A stretch of 64,000 nucleotides of DNA from Epithemia pelagica (taxonomy: Eukaryota; Bacillariophyta; Bacillariophyceae; Surirellales; Surirellaceae), in NCBI GenBank assembly GCA_946965045.2, contig OX337234.1, forward strand, positions 3,410,001-3,474,000, read 5' to 3'. Positions 1-11,558 of this stretch are shown here, in pieces (positions within the stretch are counted from its first letter, which is position 1; each line of letters opens with the position of its first letter). The notes beneath the pieces were generated by a model. That model had not been told where the DNA came from. It saw only the letters and a list, made by a program, of their open reading frames with translations, and did no database searches. A program made the position numbers and the translations under genes.

Positions 1-1767
1 CCTAATGGTGACATAGCCAATGCTGGTTTGGTTTCACCAGAAGCACAAGTTCTTTCAAACTTCAACATCGTTGGGTTGATGGATGGTTTCTTAGCAATGG
101 TCAAATATGGTCTTGACCGTTGCTTTGATGGTTTTGGTGAATCGTCAATCTGGAAGGGAAAGAACCGATGCCAATCCAGGCTGCCGGGCGAATATTCAGA
201 AGCTTCGAGTTATCCTCACTTTGTCCCCTCTGATGCAAGTTCGCCATCAAGTGTTGTCGATGAGCTGTCAACACTCATGACAAGCGGTCGACTTAATCAA
301 CATCACCGAAGCTTAATTGAACAGGCCGTAGCTCAGGAACCAGATCGAATGATTGGAATCATCAAGGCGGAGCAACTTATGGCATCAATCCCTGAATTTC
401 ATAGCACAGGGACTGTCACAACTAGTTCCGAAAGGACCCAGGACGCGCCAGAAAGTGTGTCGAAGTCCAGCAAACCCTACAAAGCATTGGTAGTTTTGAT
501 GCTGGCAGGGGGTTGTGACTCCTTTAACCTTCTTGTTCCGAAGAGGTGTCCTGGGACAAATGACGGAGGTGTCTCTGTCCTGGACCAGTACGTTTCGGAA
601 CGGGGTGTAATTGGACTCGATGACATTGAACGTAAACTTGAAATCGAGGCCAAAAACCAGAACCAGCCTTGCGACACCTTTGCTGTTCATCCACAGTTGC
701 CTGTCGTCCAAGAACTCTACAAGTCCGGAGATTTGAGCTTCTTTGTCAACGCCGGAATGATCGACCGGCCGTCCAATAGTGACACTTGGAGGGTGGCAAC
801 GTCTACAAAGCTGTTTGACAACCACGCGATGCAAAGAGCAGCTCAACTCCTGGACCCCTATAGCCTCGAAACGCCAAGTGGGGTCCTGACCCGGATTGCG
901 AATGCGTTGAAAAACACACGCTACGGACTGAATCCCCAAACCTTTTCCCTGAACAAACCTTTTCTTGCAGTCAAAACAAACAGCAGCACGCATGAACTGA
1001 ACCCAATTATAATCCATGAAGATGGTCCGCAAGCTTTTAACAACAAGCCAAAAGGGGAACAATTTGATCCCCTTGACAACATCAAGAAGCTCAATGAATT
1101 GAGCTTTGGACAAAGCAACTTGTTCGGTAATTTGTGGTCCCGGGCCCTTTTGCGCGCACTGTCAGACAACGACTTTTGGAGTAGAGCACTGGATGGCGTT
1201 GAATTGGAAGTTTCTTGTGGATCAAAAGCGCTAAACATGGCTGTGAAATTGATGGAAACCCGACAGGATCGTGGAAAGGACCGCGACATGTTTTTTGTTG
1301 AAATGGGTGGTTGGGACAATGAATTCGGCACAAAGGCTGGTCTGGATGAGGGTTTTGAACAGTTGAATGATGACATCACCTGTTTCGTGGAAAACGTGAA
1401 GCAAAAAGGTCTCTGGAAAAATGTAACCTTATTGGTGGTTTCGGAATTTGGACGAACGCTTGTACCGACTAGTAATACTTCGTTGAAAACCGGGAATGGT
1501 TGGGCTGGCCACTACTTTGCCATTGGTGGAGGGGTGCAAGGTGGTGTTCTCCATGGACAATATCCCTCCGATTTGACGAAGTCCAGTATGTTGCAGGCGG
1601 GAGATGGACGTATCATACCTACGCTTTCGTGGGAGTCCATTTGGTTCGCCATGATGGAATGGATGGGTGTGAGCATACAAGAAGACTTACATGCCCTGCT
1701 ACCAAATGCTCGTGGAACTGAAACGAAACTGCTTCGCAAAGACGAAGTTTTTGAACAAAATCTGTAA
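1..1767 (+). CDS. DUF1501 family protein, 5' partial
   Basis: The frame is open to the first base of the window, so the start lies upstream. About 588 codons are visible. From about residue 160 the sequence has the hallmarks of DUF1501: a hydrophobic strand ending LMLAGGCDSFNLLVP, the FVNAGMIDRPSN stretch near residue 250, DMFFVEMGGWDNEF near residue 430, SEFGRT near residue 480 and GWAGHYFAIGGGVQGG near residue 500. DUF1501 proteins are alkaline-phosphatase-like, in bacteria often Tat-exported and encoded beside DUF1800; their reaction is not established. The first ~160 residues do not match the DUF1501 core; they could be the end of a fused upstream domain such as DUF1800, but this cannot be decided here. 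No intron is seen in the visible part. Function is unknown; the family call is firm. Confidence 0.82.
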   Translation, partial: PNGDIANAGLVSPEAQVLSNFNIVGLMDGFLAMVKYGLDRCFDGFGESSIWKGKNRCQSRLPGEYSEASSYPHFVPSDASSPSSVVDELSTLMTSGRLNQHHRSLIEQAVAQEPDRMIGIIKAEQLMASIPEFHSTGTVTTSSERTQDAPESVSKSSKPYKALVVLMLAGGCDSFNLLVPKRCPGTNDGGVSVLDQYVSERGVIGLDDIERKLEIEAKNQNQPCDTFAVHPQLPVVQELYKSGDLSFFVNAGMIDRPSNSDTWRVATSTKLFDNHAMQRAAQLLDPYSLETPSGVLTRIANALKNTRYGLNPQTFSLNKPFLAVKTNSSTHELNPIIIHEDGPQAFNNKPKGEQFDPLDNIKKLNELSFGQSNLFGNLWSRALLRALSDNDFWSRALDGVELEVSCGSKALNMAVKLMETRQDRGKDRDMFFVEMGGWDNEFGTKAGLDEGFEQLNDDITCFVENVKQKGLWKNVTLLVVSEFGRTLVPTSNTSLKTGNGWAGHYFAIGGGVQGGVLHGQYPSDLTKSSMLQAGDGRIIPTLSWESIWFAMMEWMGVSIQEDLHALLPNARGTETKLLRKDEVFEQNL

Positions 1768-2255
1768 ATGCAGAAGCGCTACATACACGCCGTACAATAA
1801 ATAATGTATAGTACACGACATTTGTTTCCTCTTGTGGTATCGTGCCCTTGACGCAGCACCTAGAAAGATGCGATGATGTGGCTTCATTGGCTGCAGATCC
1901 CATTGCGTTGAATCAAGTTCGAGGGAGGAGCTAATCGGAGTAATTTTCCACATCTGGGTAGTATTGGTTGAACCCCCGGACCCGGGCCGGAACAAGACCA
2001 AAAGTGCGTTTGAGGCTAATACATGTATTGTCTTCACCATGAGCGACCTCGCTAAGAAGAGTACTGCACCTAACACTTCAAACGATCCGATGGAGCCATG
2101 CGTTGATAGATACCGTAACTACGGATATGTAATTTGGATCTATGCCCTCCAGCAAAGCGGTTTTCGCACAGTTCTGAAAAAGAAGAGGAGTTCCCTCGAT
2201 CCTCCATGCATTTGGCTAGACCTTTTCCCCATGGTTCACGGGAGAAGCGAGACTG
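1768..2255. other. Intergenic spacer between convergent genes
   Basis: This 488 bp stretch lies between the stop of the DUF1501 gene and the stop of the cyclase/phosphodiesterase gene on the other strand. Short open frames cross it but none has recognisable protein features. I see no RNA gene or repeat. Confidence 0.6.
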
Positions 2256-5200
2256 CTATGGCAAACCTGGTGCCCGTCCCGTGTTCTTGAACTGGGAGCC
2301 ATCATGTCCCTGCTGTCCATCCTCGTCTCGAAAAGATTCGATTTCTTCCTCTGGCTTGTGTGAATAAGCAGACTGTTTGTTGCTCGGATGACTTTGGTTG
2401 CCTCCTTGAGGTGCACTTGTATTCATTCCATTTCCTTTCTCTTGAGCCTTCACCCCAGCAGGACCATTGTTGTCCAAAGGTACAATGGGTGCAATTGGAG
2501 GGCGTGTAGCAGCGACAATAGCGGCGTCATCATGGACCCGCATCGCTTCCTCTTTCCATTCCTGAACAATCCATTTTCCTCGGGCCTTCCACTCCCTCAA
2601 GTTGCGAATTGCATAGGCCAGATACTCCTGGCCCGACACACCGAGGATTCCGCACGAGTTGAGCTTTTGCGCCAGGGGAATGACATTTGATTCAAAAAAG
2701 TATATTTCTCCCTGGTACCATCCTTTAGCTGGATCTGTACTACCCCCACGACCCATTCGATACGATCGATAGAGCTCCTGAAACAACCGACCATTCCACT
2801 TTTGATATATCTGGAAATGCTGCATGGTGTGTGCGACGTCGGATGCCTGAAGCAAATGCTCAAGTACCAACGTCGCCTTACGATTCACCATCAGCTGCGA
2901 CTGCATATCTGTCAACGAAGTGTTTGATATGCTTCCACGGCTCGTGTTGCTTGTCTGTGGAGCCAAGGACGAAAAGGCGCCATTCCAGCGAGATAAACGT
3001 TCTTCTCGTAGATCCGGATCCAAAAGCTGTATGACAAAGTACCGTTGGTACCCCATGATTAGTCGATCGGAAAGACGGACGATTGGTGACGAGCCCTGGC
3101 AGTACTTACATCGGTTGCCATGACTGTGTTAACCAGGAGTTGACGAAAACGTTTCAGTTCCTCTCTAGTTGTGTAAATAGCTGAGCGGAGATCTGAGAAG
3201 ACATCATTCATCAACAAACTCCAGGCAAGATCAACAGAATTTTGCTCGGCGACGCTTTTATTCTTGTATCGAATTGCAAGTGGACTGTGCTCATGGATAA
3301 GCTGGGAATTGGGGACACCGGGGTGATCGAGATCATGGAAAATGGCCGATAACACACCTGATATAATAACACGAAACGAGAGATAGCAACGTTAGATTAC
3401 ATACAGAGGAAGAACTTGTGTTTACACAAATGATGGGACTTATATGCAAATTGCGTCATTGGGTCGGAAATGATGTCGTACATGTGGTTAATAGCAGCAA
3501 CCGCGGAAGACGATGGGGCTACAACTCTCGAAAAGAGTTTGACTGTAGACATTGCCACGTGTGAAGCATGTTCAAAGTTGTGAAAGGCATGATTGCGGTA
3601 CAACGAAGCGACTTGTTCCACGTAATCTTGTAGCTGTTCTTTAACAGGCAAAGTTAGTTCACCTCCCTGAAACTTTTGCTCTTTCTGAGGATGGAGCGAA
3701 AGCGGCGGAGTTGACTTGTAGGACGAAGAAAAAGAAGATTTGTTGGACATAGGACCTGGAATGCTCTCATCCACCTCTTCCAGAACCATTCGTTTGCTTC
3801 TCGCGATACTCTTTTCCAATCGATTGATCTTGTCTGGAGAATCTGCCTTTGTCCCTATGCTGTGTCGTCGTTCCTGCACCTGCACCAGTAAATTCGTAAG
3901 AATTTCGACATTCCATCGAACTAACCTCGCCTTTTTCTCACGAAGTTCTTCATCCGACGTTAGTTTCACCCAATCGTATATGGGAGTTGTCTGCATATGA
4001 GCTCCTTGATTGTCGGGACCATGGTCACTTTGCTCACTGCTGCCCTGACTCTCTGTCTTGTTGTTGTTAGAACCCTTGGAAGACCCAGAAGCTCCACTAA
4101 TGTGCAGCCAGTAAGTCTGAAGCACACCTTTTCCCTTGGCTTCGACAAGATCCATGCGTTTATGACACCAGTGTCCTTTATTTGCCTCATTCAACAAATC
4201 GGCCGTTTCTTGAGAAATCTGGATTTTGTGTGGATGACTTGTACTCTCCATACGGGATGCAGTGTTCATAGTATCCCCAAACAATTGAAATCGAGCTTGC
4301 TCACCACGAAGCACACCGGCGGTGACCGGTCCCGAATGCAATCCTATTCGAATCGCAAGGTCAGCCGTATCGGGTCCAAGCGAAACCTCGAGATGCTTTG
4401 ATAGTGCTTGAAACCGGTACATACAGTCACGTGCTCCTCGCAAGATAGTCATACTTCTTGTTATGAATATCATGATTGCCCTTGTATTCCGCAAATTGTC
4501 CATTAAGAACAAATATCATCTCACCCCCACACGTGTCGACAATGTCAAGGATAAATCCATGCACTTGTTCGGGACGGCTCTGGCTCTCAAAGTAGGTCGT
4601 CCACGTTTCCACAACCACAAAAACACCAACAACGGACCGAGACTGTTCATCAAAGCTATCAAAGACTGGCTCAACAATGATACTTCGTGGATCATCACTC
4701 CGTTTCACAGAACGGCTGGAAAGTTCAAGGAGGAAGGTGAGATTAGTCACCTCAGAAAGCATTGTATGTTGCACTTGTACTGCCCCTGTCAAAGATTGAT
4801 ATAGGACGGAATGAGAGTTCAGATCTTGGTTTATCAAGCCACTGGAGGACGCATCAGGACCATATTGTAGAACCGGAAGCACAAATTCCTGTTGTGCCAT
4901 TTCGTTGGTACGGGATCCCTCCATAGTATTGAAAGTAAAGTCTCGAAGGTCATGAATGGTGTCCATCTGATCCGCTTTAGATTCACCAAACTAAACAGAA
5001 TCATAATATGAAACGATAACCAAGATGTAAGAGATAACCACATTCGCAAAAAACTAGCAATGAAAAATAGAACACGTACCGTATCAAGAAAAACTTTGTG
5101 TTGGTTCGTCCGAAGCCATTCCGTCCACTCGGCGCCCATTGACCGCTCGACAACAGGCGCAAACAAGATGAGATCGGAATCAAGAAGATTGCTGATCTCT

Positions 5201-5763
5201 GCAGTGCGTCGGCCAAAGCGTGGAAGGGACACATAAGGCCAAGAGCTATTCGAATGCAGCGCATGCGAGGTAATGGCGGTGGAAAGAGAATGAATTTGTC
5301 GAAAGACTGCACTCGCCTTGTCATTTGCAGTTTCGACAATTTCGTTGGCATAGACAGAATACTGCGTTGCGAGAAAACATTGTCTGGTTGAGGAGTTCAA
5401 GGCTCAAATTGGAACACTTAAATATTCTGTCACTCTTACCTGATGCTCAAAGTTATTGGTTTCATCTTCTTTCACGTAGTGCCACGTTCCTACAGCTGTG
5501 GCGATTGCCAGCAAGAGGAGCAAAAGATAGACAACCACTTTCGAACGAAGGACGGCCTTACATTCCTTTTGGGCAAAGGGAGTTGTCGAGGATGTGTCTG
5601 TCCTGTTTGACACAGAATGAGAGCCATCTTGATCGTTGTTCGAAGAAGATACCTGCTCACCGTCGTTCTCTTCCTCGAGGAGGACCGATTCATCACTCTC
5701 GGATGAAGACGAATCTTTCTTTGCCTCTTCCATCATTCTCATTATAGTCATCGTCTTTCTCAA
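2256..5763 (-). CDS. Receptor-type nucleotidyl cyclase / 3',5'-cyclic nucleotide phosphodiesterase, five exons, disrupted in the cyclase domain
   Basis: Exons read 5763-5440, 5361-5080, 4990-3426, 3357-3110 and 3027-2256; the four introns (78, 89, 68, 82 bp) have GT-AG ends and keep frame. Exon 1 starts with an acidic Ser-rich cytoplasmic stretch and one membrane span (about residues 75-92). The following extracellular sensor region resembles diatom CHASE-like receptor cyclases and ends at KYDYL. Then comes only the C-terminal half of a class III cyclase (RIGLHSGPVTAGVLRG, FQLFGDTMNTASRMES), and a class I phosphodiesterase with its metal ligands kept (FHNFEHASHV, HDLDHPGVPN, ASDVAHTMQHF). The second membrane span and the cyclase half that carries both metal-binding Asp residues are absent, and the join at about 4450 also shifts frame, so direct translation stops at 4427. 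The lesion is either a real deletion or a sequence error. The family normally makes and breaks down a cyclic nucleotide in one membrane protein; here only the phosphodiesterase module is intact. Confidence 0.8.
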
Positions 5764-7218
5764 TTTCGGAAAGATCCGGTCAAGGTTTTCTCGAAGTGTT
5801 CAAACAACAATGGTTTTACTCGGTCCTTCTTCTGAAATTGTGGACTAAATCCGAAGTTTCTCATCGGAAAACCACTATTCAGAGCTGAGATCATGTCATG
5901 ATTTTCACGAACTGATGACTGGTGAAAGTGGTGTGGTTATCACAACATGGGGACACATCAAAGCGTCCCAGTTGTCCCGAATCTTGATCACCAATGCGAA
6001 TCTTGTTCATGTTCAAGTATCCATAGAAATATCTATCCCCGGCAAAGTATTTATGGTCTTGATTGATCTGCTGGTACCTCTTTCTATCCATTGTTAACAA
6101 CATCAAATCAAATACGATAGTGCATGAAACACAGGGTAGAAGGCCTTAAAATAGCGTTCTGTCTTCCATGCAGTTCACTTGAGTGCGAGTCTTCTGATTG
6201 AAGAAAGCACACCCGTCTATCATCTTCCCATTCTTTGTTATCTCGTCACCATGAACATGATACGACTATGTTGCTATGGTGAGATGTGTTCATCCCATTC
6301 CCCACAAGATGCTCCTCCATAAGATAATTTATGTCGTCCGGGGCTGATGCGAAATGCGAATTCCTCTGGCTGGAACAGCTCACAGCTTGGTGAGCTGCCG
6401 CAACTCTCATTGAACGTATAACAAATAATATTATGAGAGAGCACAGCACGACATGGTCCAAAGAACGCCTGGAACACAAGAGATCATCATGATTTGAGGG
6501 GCCAAAAGGTATCTTATTCTCAGTCGCTGTTTGAATGATATCTAATCGTCTTTAAGTCGCTCACGGTGAATGGATTCTCCACATAGGGAACATATAGGGA
6601 ATGTCATGTCCTCATAAGTCATAAGGCATGTCAAATGCCAACATACTTCCCACTCCTATCTCTTTGGTGAGCGTCTAAACACAGGTTTCTGTTGCGAATT
6701 GCGAACCAACCTTCCTTACTGTGGTGAACGCAATGGCAGTAACGCGAATACAATACAACTTGAGATCTATTCCAGCGTTTTACAACAACAAAAAACGGCA
6801 AGTGTCTAGTTTTGTCAATGCCGTGATCCATCACCATTCCATATCACCAAAACGGCCCCATACACAATCCATGCGAGAGTTCAAGAAGAGGGAGAGAAAC
6901 ATGGGACGCTTGTCCCGTCCGGGCAACAAGACAGAATCACGTCAAGAGAAATCAAACGAAAACACCATACAGACGTGTCTCTGTCAGGAACGAAGAGCGA
7001 CCAAAGGTTAAGAGTACAACAGGACAGCATGAATTGTAGATAGAGGTATAGCCAGGGAAATGGGTTGCTCTTGCAGATCAAGCAAAAGGACATTATTTGT
7101 AGATGAGTCGACCACGTGTATTCAATCATTCAATGACATTGCATACAGAGGCATCCCATCCATCCAGGTTCATCATAAAATCTTTGTCTTCATCTTTGTT
7201 TCAACTAAACAAGGAGAC
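5764..7218. other. Intergenic spacer, 1.45 kb
   Basis: The region separates the start of the cyclase/phosphodiesterase gene from the stop of the S/P/T-rich protein gene, so it holds the upstream region of the former and the 3' flank of the latter. The short open frames have no low-complexity bias, motif or splice pattern that supports coding. No RNA gene, repeat or mobile element is recognised. Confidence 0.5.
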
Positions 7219-10200
7219 TCAAGGAATATGTTCCGGTGGAATGGCGTCAATATAGGTATCATCATCCAACGAGCTCCCAATGCCAAGGGTGAGGGCCTCC
7301 TCGACAATTTCGGGATCGTCACCCTCTTCCAAAATGACACAGGTGGTTTGGAAAATCCACAAACAGGGCTCTGGATTTTGGGTGGTACATGTGTCCAGGT
7401 TTACAGCAAATCGGGTAAAGGTGAGATCGAATCCGTCTTGGTACACGGGCAGTCGACGTTCGTCTTGTGGTTGTTGGTCACTGGTGAGTGTTGTTGTTGT
7501 TGTTGTTGTTGTAAGAGTACTTGGATAATAGGGCAATGATGACTGCGGATAGTATGGGTGTTGTGGGAGTGGTATAAGACGACCTTGTTCTCTCATAATC
7601 TGTCGCGTGTGATCCTCTCCAAAATACTCTTGCAAGGCCAATTGGAAGGCCCGATCGACACTGTCCTGCATCGTTGCGGTGGTGGCCAATGGTACGGGGC
7701 TTGTCCCATTCCGAACGGATGGGCTCCATCGCATGGTGGTGGCGTCCGACAATTGTCTAGTTTCGTCTTGGTCGTCATCTCGAGGAAAGGTTTCATTCAA
7801 GGTTTGAATGGTAATGGTTCGTCCGGCCAGATCGACACCGGTCCGCAAGGTATTGTTGGTTTGACTCATAAAGTCCGCGGCACTCAAAAGGGTGGGATTG
7901 TCCACAAAGACAAAATATTCGATACAGAGCTTGTTGCCAATGGACGGAGCGGAACTGGGAATGTCCGAGGGAATCGCCGTCGGCGTCACCGTGGGAGACC
8001 ACGAGGGTGGGATACTGGGAACCGCACTGGGACGAGACGATGGCTGTACGGTAGGATCTTGACTGGGTCGAACGGAAGGAGTGGTGGTGGGCGATTCCGA
8101 GGGTGCGACAGACGGAACGGAACTGGGACGCACGGTCGGTGTGACACTGGGCAAACGACTGGGCGAGTGCGAGGGCAGTGCCGAAGGAGACGACGAGGGA
8201 CTGGTACTGGGCCGGAACGACGGTGTGACGGAGGGAACCGTCGTGGGCGACAACGAGGGACGAACAGAGGGTGTGACACTGGGAGACGTGGAAGGACGTT
8301 GCGTGGGAGTCGTTGTGGGCGACGAGGACGGATTCTGGGAGGGACTGTATGTCGGAGAGGACGACGGACTTTGGGAGGGAGTCACACTGGGAACCTGCGA
8401 CGGTCGGAAACTGGGACGGGAAGTGGGCTCCTCACTCGGCGTGGTACTGGGCGTGGCACTGGGGGATTCCGTGGGAGATGCCGTGGGCATGTTTGTGGGC
8501 GACGCCGAAGGACGGGAGGTGGGTGTCGCACTGGGTACTGTGGACGGAGCCATGGTTGGTGCCTCCGTGGGCGAGACGGTCGGTGTGGCCGTGGGGGAGA
8601 AGGTTGGTACATCGGTGGGACTTGCGCTCGGACCTTGACTGGGTACATTCGTGGGCGAGACGGTCGGTGTGGCCGTGGGACCTCCACTCGGAGCTTGACT
8701 GGGAGGAATGGAAGGAACGGCCGTGGGCAATGTCGACGGGACTGCACTGGGAATTGCCGTGGGAGATGTACTCGGTTCGGCAGTGGGTCCTACCGTCGGA
8801 GAAGCCGTCGTGGGTGCCACGGTTGGAGCAGCAGTGGGTTGGTCCGTCGGTGAGCTGCTCGGCGAACTGCTGGGAGCCGTGCTGGGAGCTACAGTGGGCG
8901 AACGTGTGGGAGCGGAGCTGGGAGCTGCCGTCGGAGAAGGGTTGGGTGCCACACTGGGCGGTGCACTCGGTGTGGCACTGGGCACATTGGTGGGCACTTG
9001 GGTCGGAGATTCCGTGGTGGGACTTGTGGTCGGAGCATTGGTGGGAACTGTCGATGGCATGGTACTGGGACTGCTTGTGGGAGTATTTGTCGCACGGCTC
9101 GTAGGACTGCTTGTGGGATTATTCGTAGGACTGCTCGTGGGACCATCCGAGGGAACCGCCGACGGTGCCAGGGTCGTAGGAGCATTGGTCGGTGACGCAC
9201 TGGGCCGGGCACTGGGTGGCACCGTAGGAACAGTCGTTGTCGGAGAATTGCTGGGGACGGCCGTGGGAGCCGGTACCGTGGGCGACCCTGTGGGTGAAGC
9301 GGTCGGCGAATCAGTCGGCAACGATGAGGGACTATTCATGGGTGCCACACTGGGAGTTGGGGTCGTGGGACTGTTGGAAGGAGGCACGGGAGGAGCGTTG
9401 GTCGGAACATTGGTCGGAGCTGGAGTCGCACCGGTCGTTGTTGGAGTCGGAGGAGGTGTCGATGGTGCAATCGTCGAGGAAGATTCCGTCGGTACCGGTG
9501 TGGGAACTAGAGCGGGAGCCATGGTCGGTGCAGCGGTCGGAACCAGAGTGGGAGCTGCGGTCGGTGCCAGTGTCGCAATCGGTACGGGTGTTGGAGCCAT
9601 GCTGGTCGGCGCCAGAGTCGGTGCTGGTGTCACGACGGGTCGGGGCGTGGGTGCCGTGGTGGGAAATTGAGACGCCAATTGCGCTTGGACGGCACGACAG
9701 ACAAAGCTGACGGTCGACACGTATTGCGTTTGATTGGACTGTGTCACATTGAGGGCGGCTTGAGTGCCGACACAACAGTTCGAGTCCTTGGTGACAACAT
9801 AGCACGTGGTACAGGCTTCGGCCAAAAAAATCGTGACATACGGCCTATCCAAGTCGCCAAAGCGCGTCGACATATCAATATTGCCGTTGGATTCCAAGGC
9901 CAAAAAGAAGACAAATTCGTCCGTGGAGAGCAGCGAATTGGCCGCCGTGGTGCCATTGCGACCATCGGCGAGATGCAAGCGCTGCGCACACTGATCCAAG
10001 GCTTGATTGCGGGGATCCGTAAATTCGTACCCAAAAATTTGCAACGTCTTGTTGCTCGTGGTAGTACTGCTGCTGCTACTACTACTTTGTTGTTCTTGTT
10101 GCATCCATCGATGGGCCGTCCGATACCACGACGATGCCGCGGCCGCCTCGTGTTGGGATGCTTGTTGTTCCTGTGGTTTGTTGGCTTGCGATGCGTGTGC

Positions 10201-10584
10201 CTGCTGTTGTTGCTGCTGCTGCAAGGCCTCGAGACGTGAGTGGGACAACCAATTGTTCTTGTTGGAGGAGGATGCCGGTGGAGCCCCGGCTCGCAACAAG
10301 GGTGTACCAGGAGCATGCTCCTTGGTCGTAGTATTGCTGTCATGGTTGGAACGGGCAGTGGCGCCCGCAGCAGCCACCAGTTGCCAGAGGAACAAGACGA
10401 ACCACATGCCTCGAAACCGAGACTGTCGTCGTCCTCCCTGCTGGTTCCATGCCATTGGTTTGATGGTTGTGGTTGTGTCTGTGGTTGTTGTGAGTCGATC
10501 CTGGTCCGTGTCGTGATTGTGCATGATTGCAGACGGTGTGGTCGAGTCCTGGTTACAGCAAGGAACGAAGGAAGGAGCAATCAA
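7219..10584 (-). CDS. Secreted mucin-like protein with long Ser/Pro/Thr tetrad repeats
   Basis: One uninterrupted frame of 1,121 codons. The better start is probably Met44 (ATG at 10455), because the sequence from there is a typical signal peptide: a short basic stretch (GGRRQSRFRG) followed by the core MWFVLFLWQLVAAAGATA. After it come poly-Q and poly-S tracts, a globular N-terminal region of ~150 residues with paired cysteines (CTTCYV, CCVG), then about 560 residues of near-perfect four-residue steps of the type x-P-[ST]-x or SPTxxPS. A second globular region (~250 residues) with a few cysteines and a (GTT)n-encoded poly-Thr tract closes the protein. Repeats of this type are common in diatom cell-wall, adhesive and surface proteins, where they are likely O-glycosylated. 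Extracellular or cell-wall location is inferred. The long open frames on the opposite strand are by-products of the repeat codons. Confidence 0.82.
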   Translation of the reverse strand: MIAPSFVPCCNQDSTTPSAIMHNHDTDQDRLTTTTDTTTTIKPMAWNQQGGRRQSRFRGMWFVLFLWQLVAAAGATARSNHDSNTTTKEHAPGTPLLRAGAPPASSSNKNNWLSHSRLEALQQQQQQQAHASQANKPQEQQASQHEAAAASSWYRTAHRWMQQEQQSSSSSSSTTTSNKTLQIFGYEFTDPRNQALDQCAQRLHLADGRNGTTAANSLLSTDEFVFFLALESNGNIDMSTRFGDLDRPYVTIFLAEACTTCYVVTKDSNCCVGTQAALNVTQSNQTQYVSTVSFVCRAVQAQLASQFPTTAPTPRPVVTPAPTLAPTSMAPTPVPIATLAPTAAPTLVPTAAPTMAPALVPTPVPTESSSTIAPSTPPPTPTTTGATPAPTNVPTNAPPVPPSNSPTTPTPSVAPMNSPSSLPTDSPTASPTGSPTVPAPTAVPSNSPTTTVPTVPPSARPSASPTNAPTTLAPSAVPSDGPTSSPTNNPTSSPTSRATNTPTSSPSTMPSTVPTNAPTTSPTTESPTQVPTNVPSATPSAPPSVAPNPSPTAAPSSAPTRSPTVAPSTAPSSSPSSSPTDQPTAAPTVAPTTASPTVGPTAEPSTSPTAIPSAVPSTLPTAVPSIPPSQAPSGGPTATPTVSPTNVPSQGPSASPTDVPTFSPTATPTVSPTEAPTMAPSTVPSATPTSRPSASPTNMPTASPTESPSATPSTTPSEEPTSRPSFRPSQVPSVTPSQSPSSSPTYSPSQNPSSSPTTTPTQRPSTSPSVTPSVRPSLSPTTVPSVTPSFRPSTSPSSSPSALPSHSPSRLPSVTPTVRPSSVPSVAPSESPTTTPSVRPSQDPTVQPSSRPSAVPSIPPSWSPTVTPTAIPSDIPSSAPSIGNKLCIEYFVFVDNPTLLSAADFMSQTNNTLRTGVDLAGRTITIQTLNETFPRDDDQDETRQLSDATTMRWSPSVRNGTSPVPLATTATMQDSVDRAFQLALQEYFGEDHTRQIMREQGRLIPLPQHPYYPQSSLPYYPSTLTTTTTTTTLTSDQQPQDERRLPVYQDGFDLTFTRFAVNLDTCTTQNPEPCLWIFQTTCVILEEGDDPEIVEEALTLGIGSSLDDDTYIDAIPPEHIP

Positions 10585-11480
10585 TCAATATTACTAGAAC
10601 GGAGAACGAGAGAGAGAGAGAGCAAACGATGGGTCCTTTGCTGCTGGTGTTTCTCTCAATCCGGAACGACAATGACCAGGGAAACGTGGTTGCAATACTT
10701 GCTTTGCCAGGAGAGAGTAGTGTCGGTAGACGAAACAATCCAGTGAGAGAATGGTGAAAAAGTGAGACCCAATTGCAAATCGTGGATGCTTCAGGCAAGA
10801 CTTCAAAAATGTGGCGCATCGCCAAGCTCCATTGCGGTATGGTTTGAGTGGAGGTCGGCGGGAGTTCCCGCCTCCGACTTGAAATTCAACGGATCGTTTG
10901 AATATACACTCGAGCGACAGGAGCTTTGACACGATTCATACAATTCAATTTCGTTGTTACGGATCATCGCGCTGAAGTGTATCAAGGACTCGTGTGCCGG
11001 GTTGGTTCAAATGGCGTTGGTGGGGGGATTTTCATGTCTACCAACAGTCCATCAGCACCCCCGTTGCCCATTTCGCCCCTCCATCTCATTCGTTTCAAAC
11101 TAATCCGTTCCAGGATGCCATTGAATTTGATTGGACCCAGGTGTCGCCGGCCGAGCCATGCAATAGAGGTTGAGATAGGCAAATCTCAAATCTCAATTGC
11201 ATGTGTGTCGGAACCAAATGGAATCGATACTAATACTTGGAACGAGGAATTATCACCAAGAAGACAACATGAGAGATTACTTGCTAGGAGTACCAACCAA
11301 AGAATCTCTGCTCGATATATAGAGAGATTAGAGAGAAGCAAAGGATGGAGCGCCGCAACGTATTCTATTCTTTGGAAGGAGTGTATGGAAACACACACAA
11401 CAATGGTATGCCCAAAGGATGAGTTGTTTGTGCGTCACCAAATTCTCCCACCAAGGAGGATTACCACTCGAGGACGATGA

Positions 11481-11481
<1 letters not shown>

Positions 11482-11558
<77 letters not shown>
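11482..11558. repeat. (AAC)n trinucleotide array
   Basis: Twenty-five perfect AAC units followed by AA. Not inside a supported gene. Length variation between strains is likely. Confidence 0.95.

Noticed and set aside
7558-9670. Long plus-strand frames of 431, 320 and 263 codons
   Set aside because: They are Gly/Arg/Val/Trp-rich mirror images of the minus-strand S/P/T repeat and have no features of their own.
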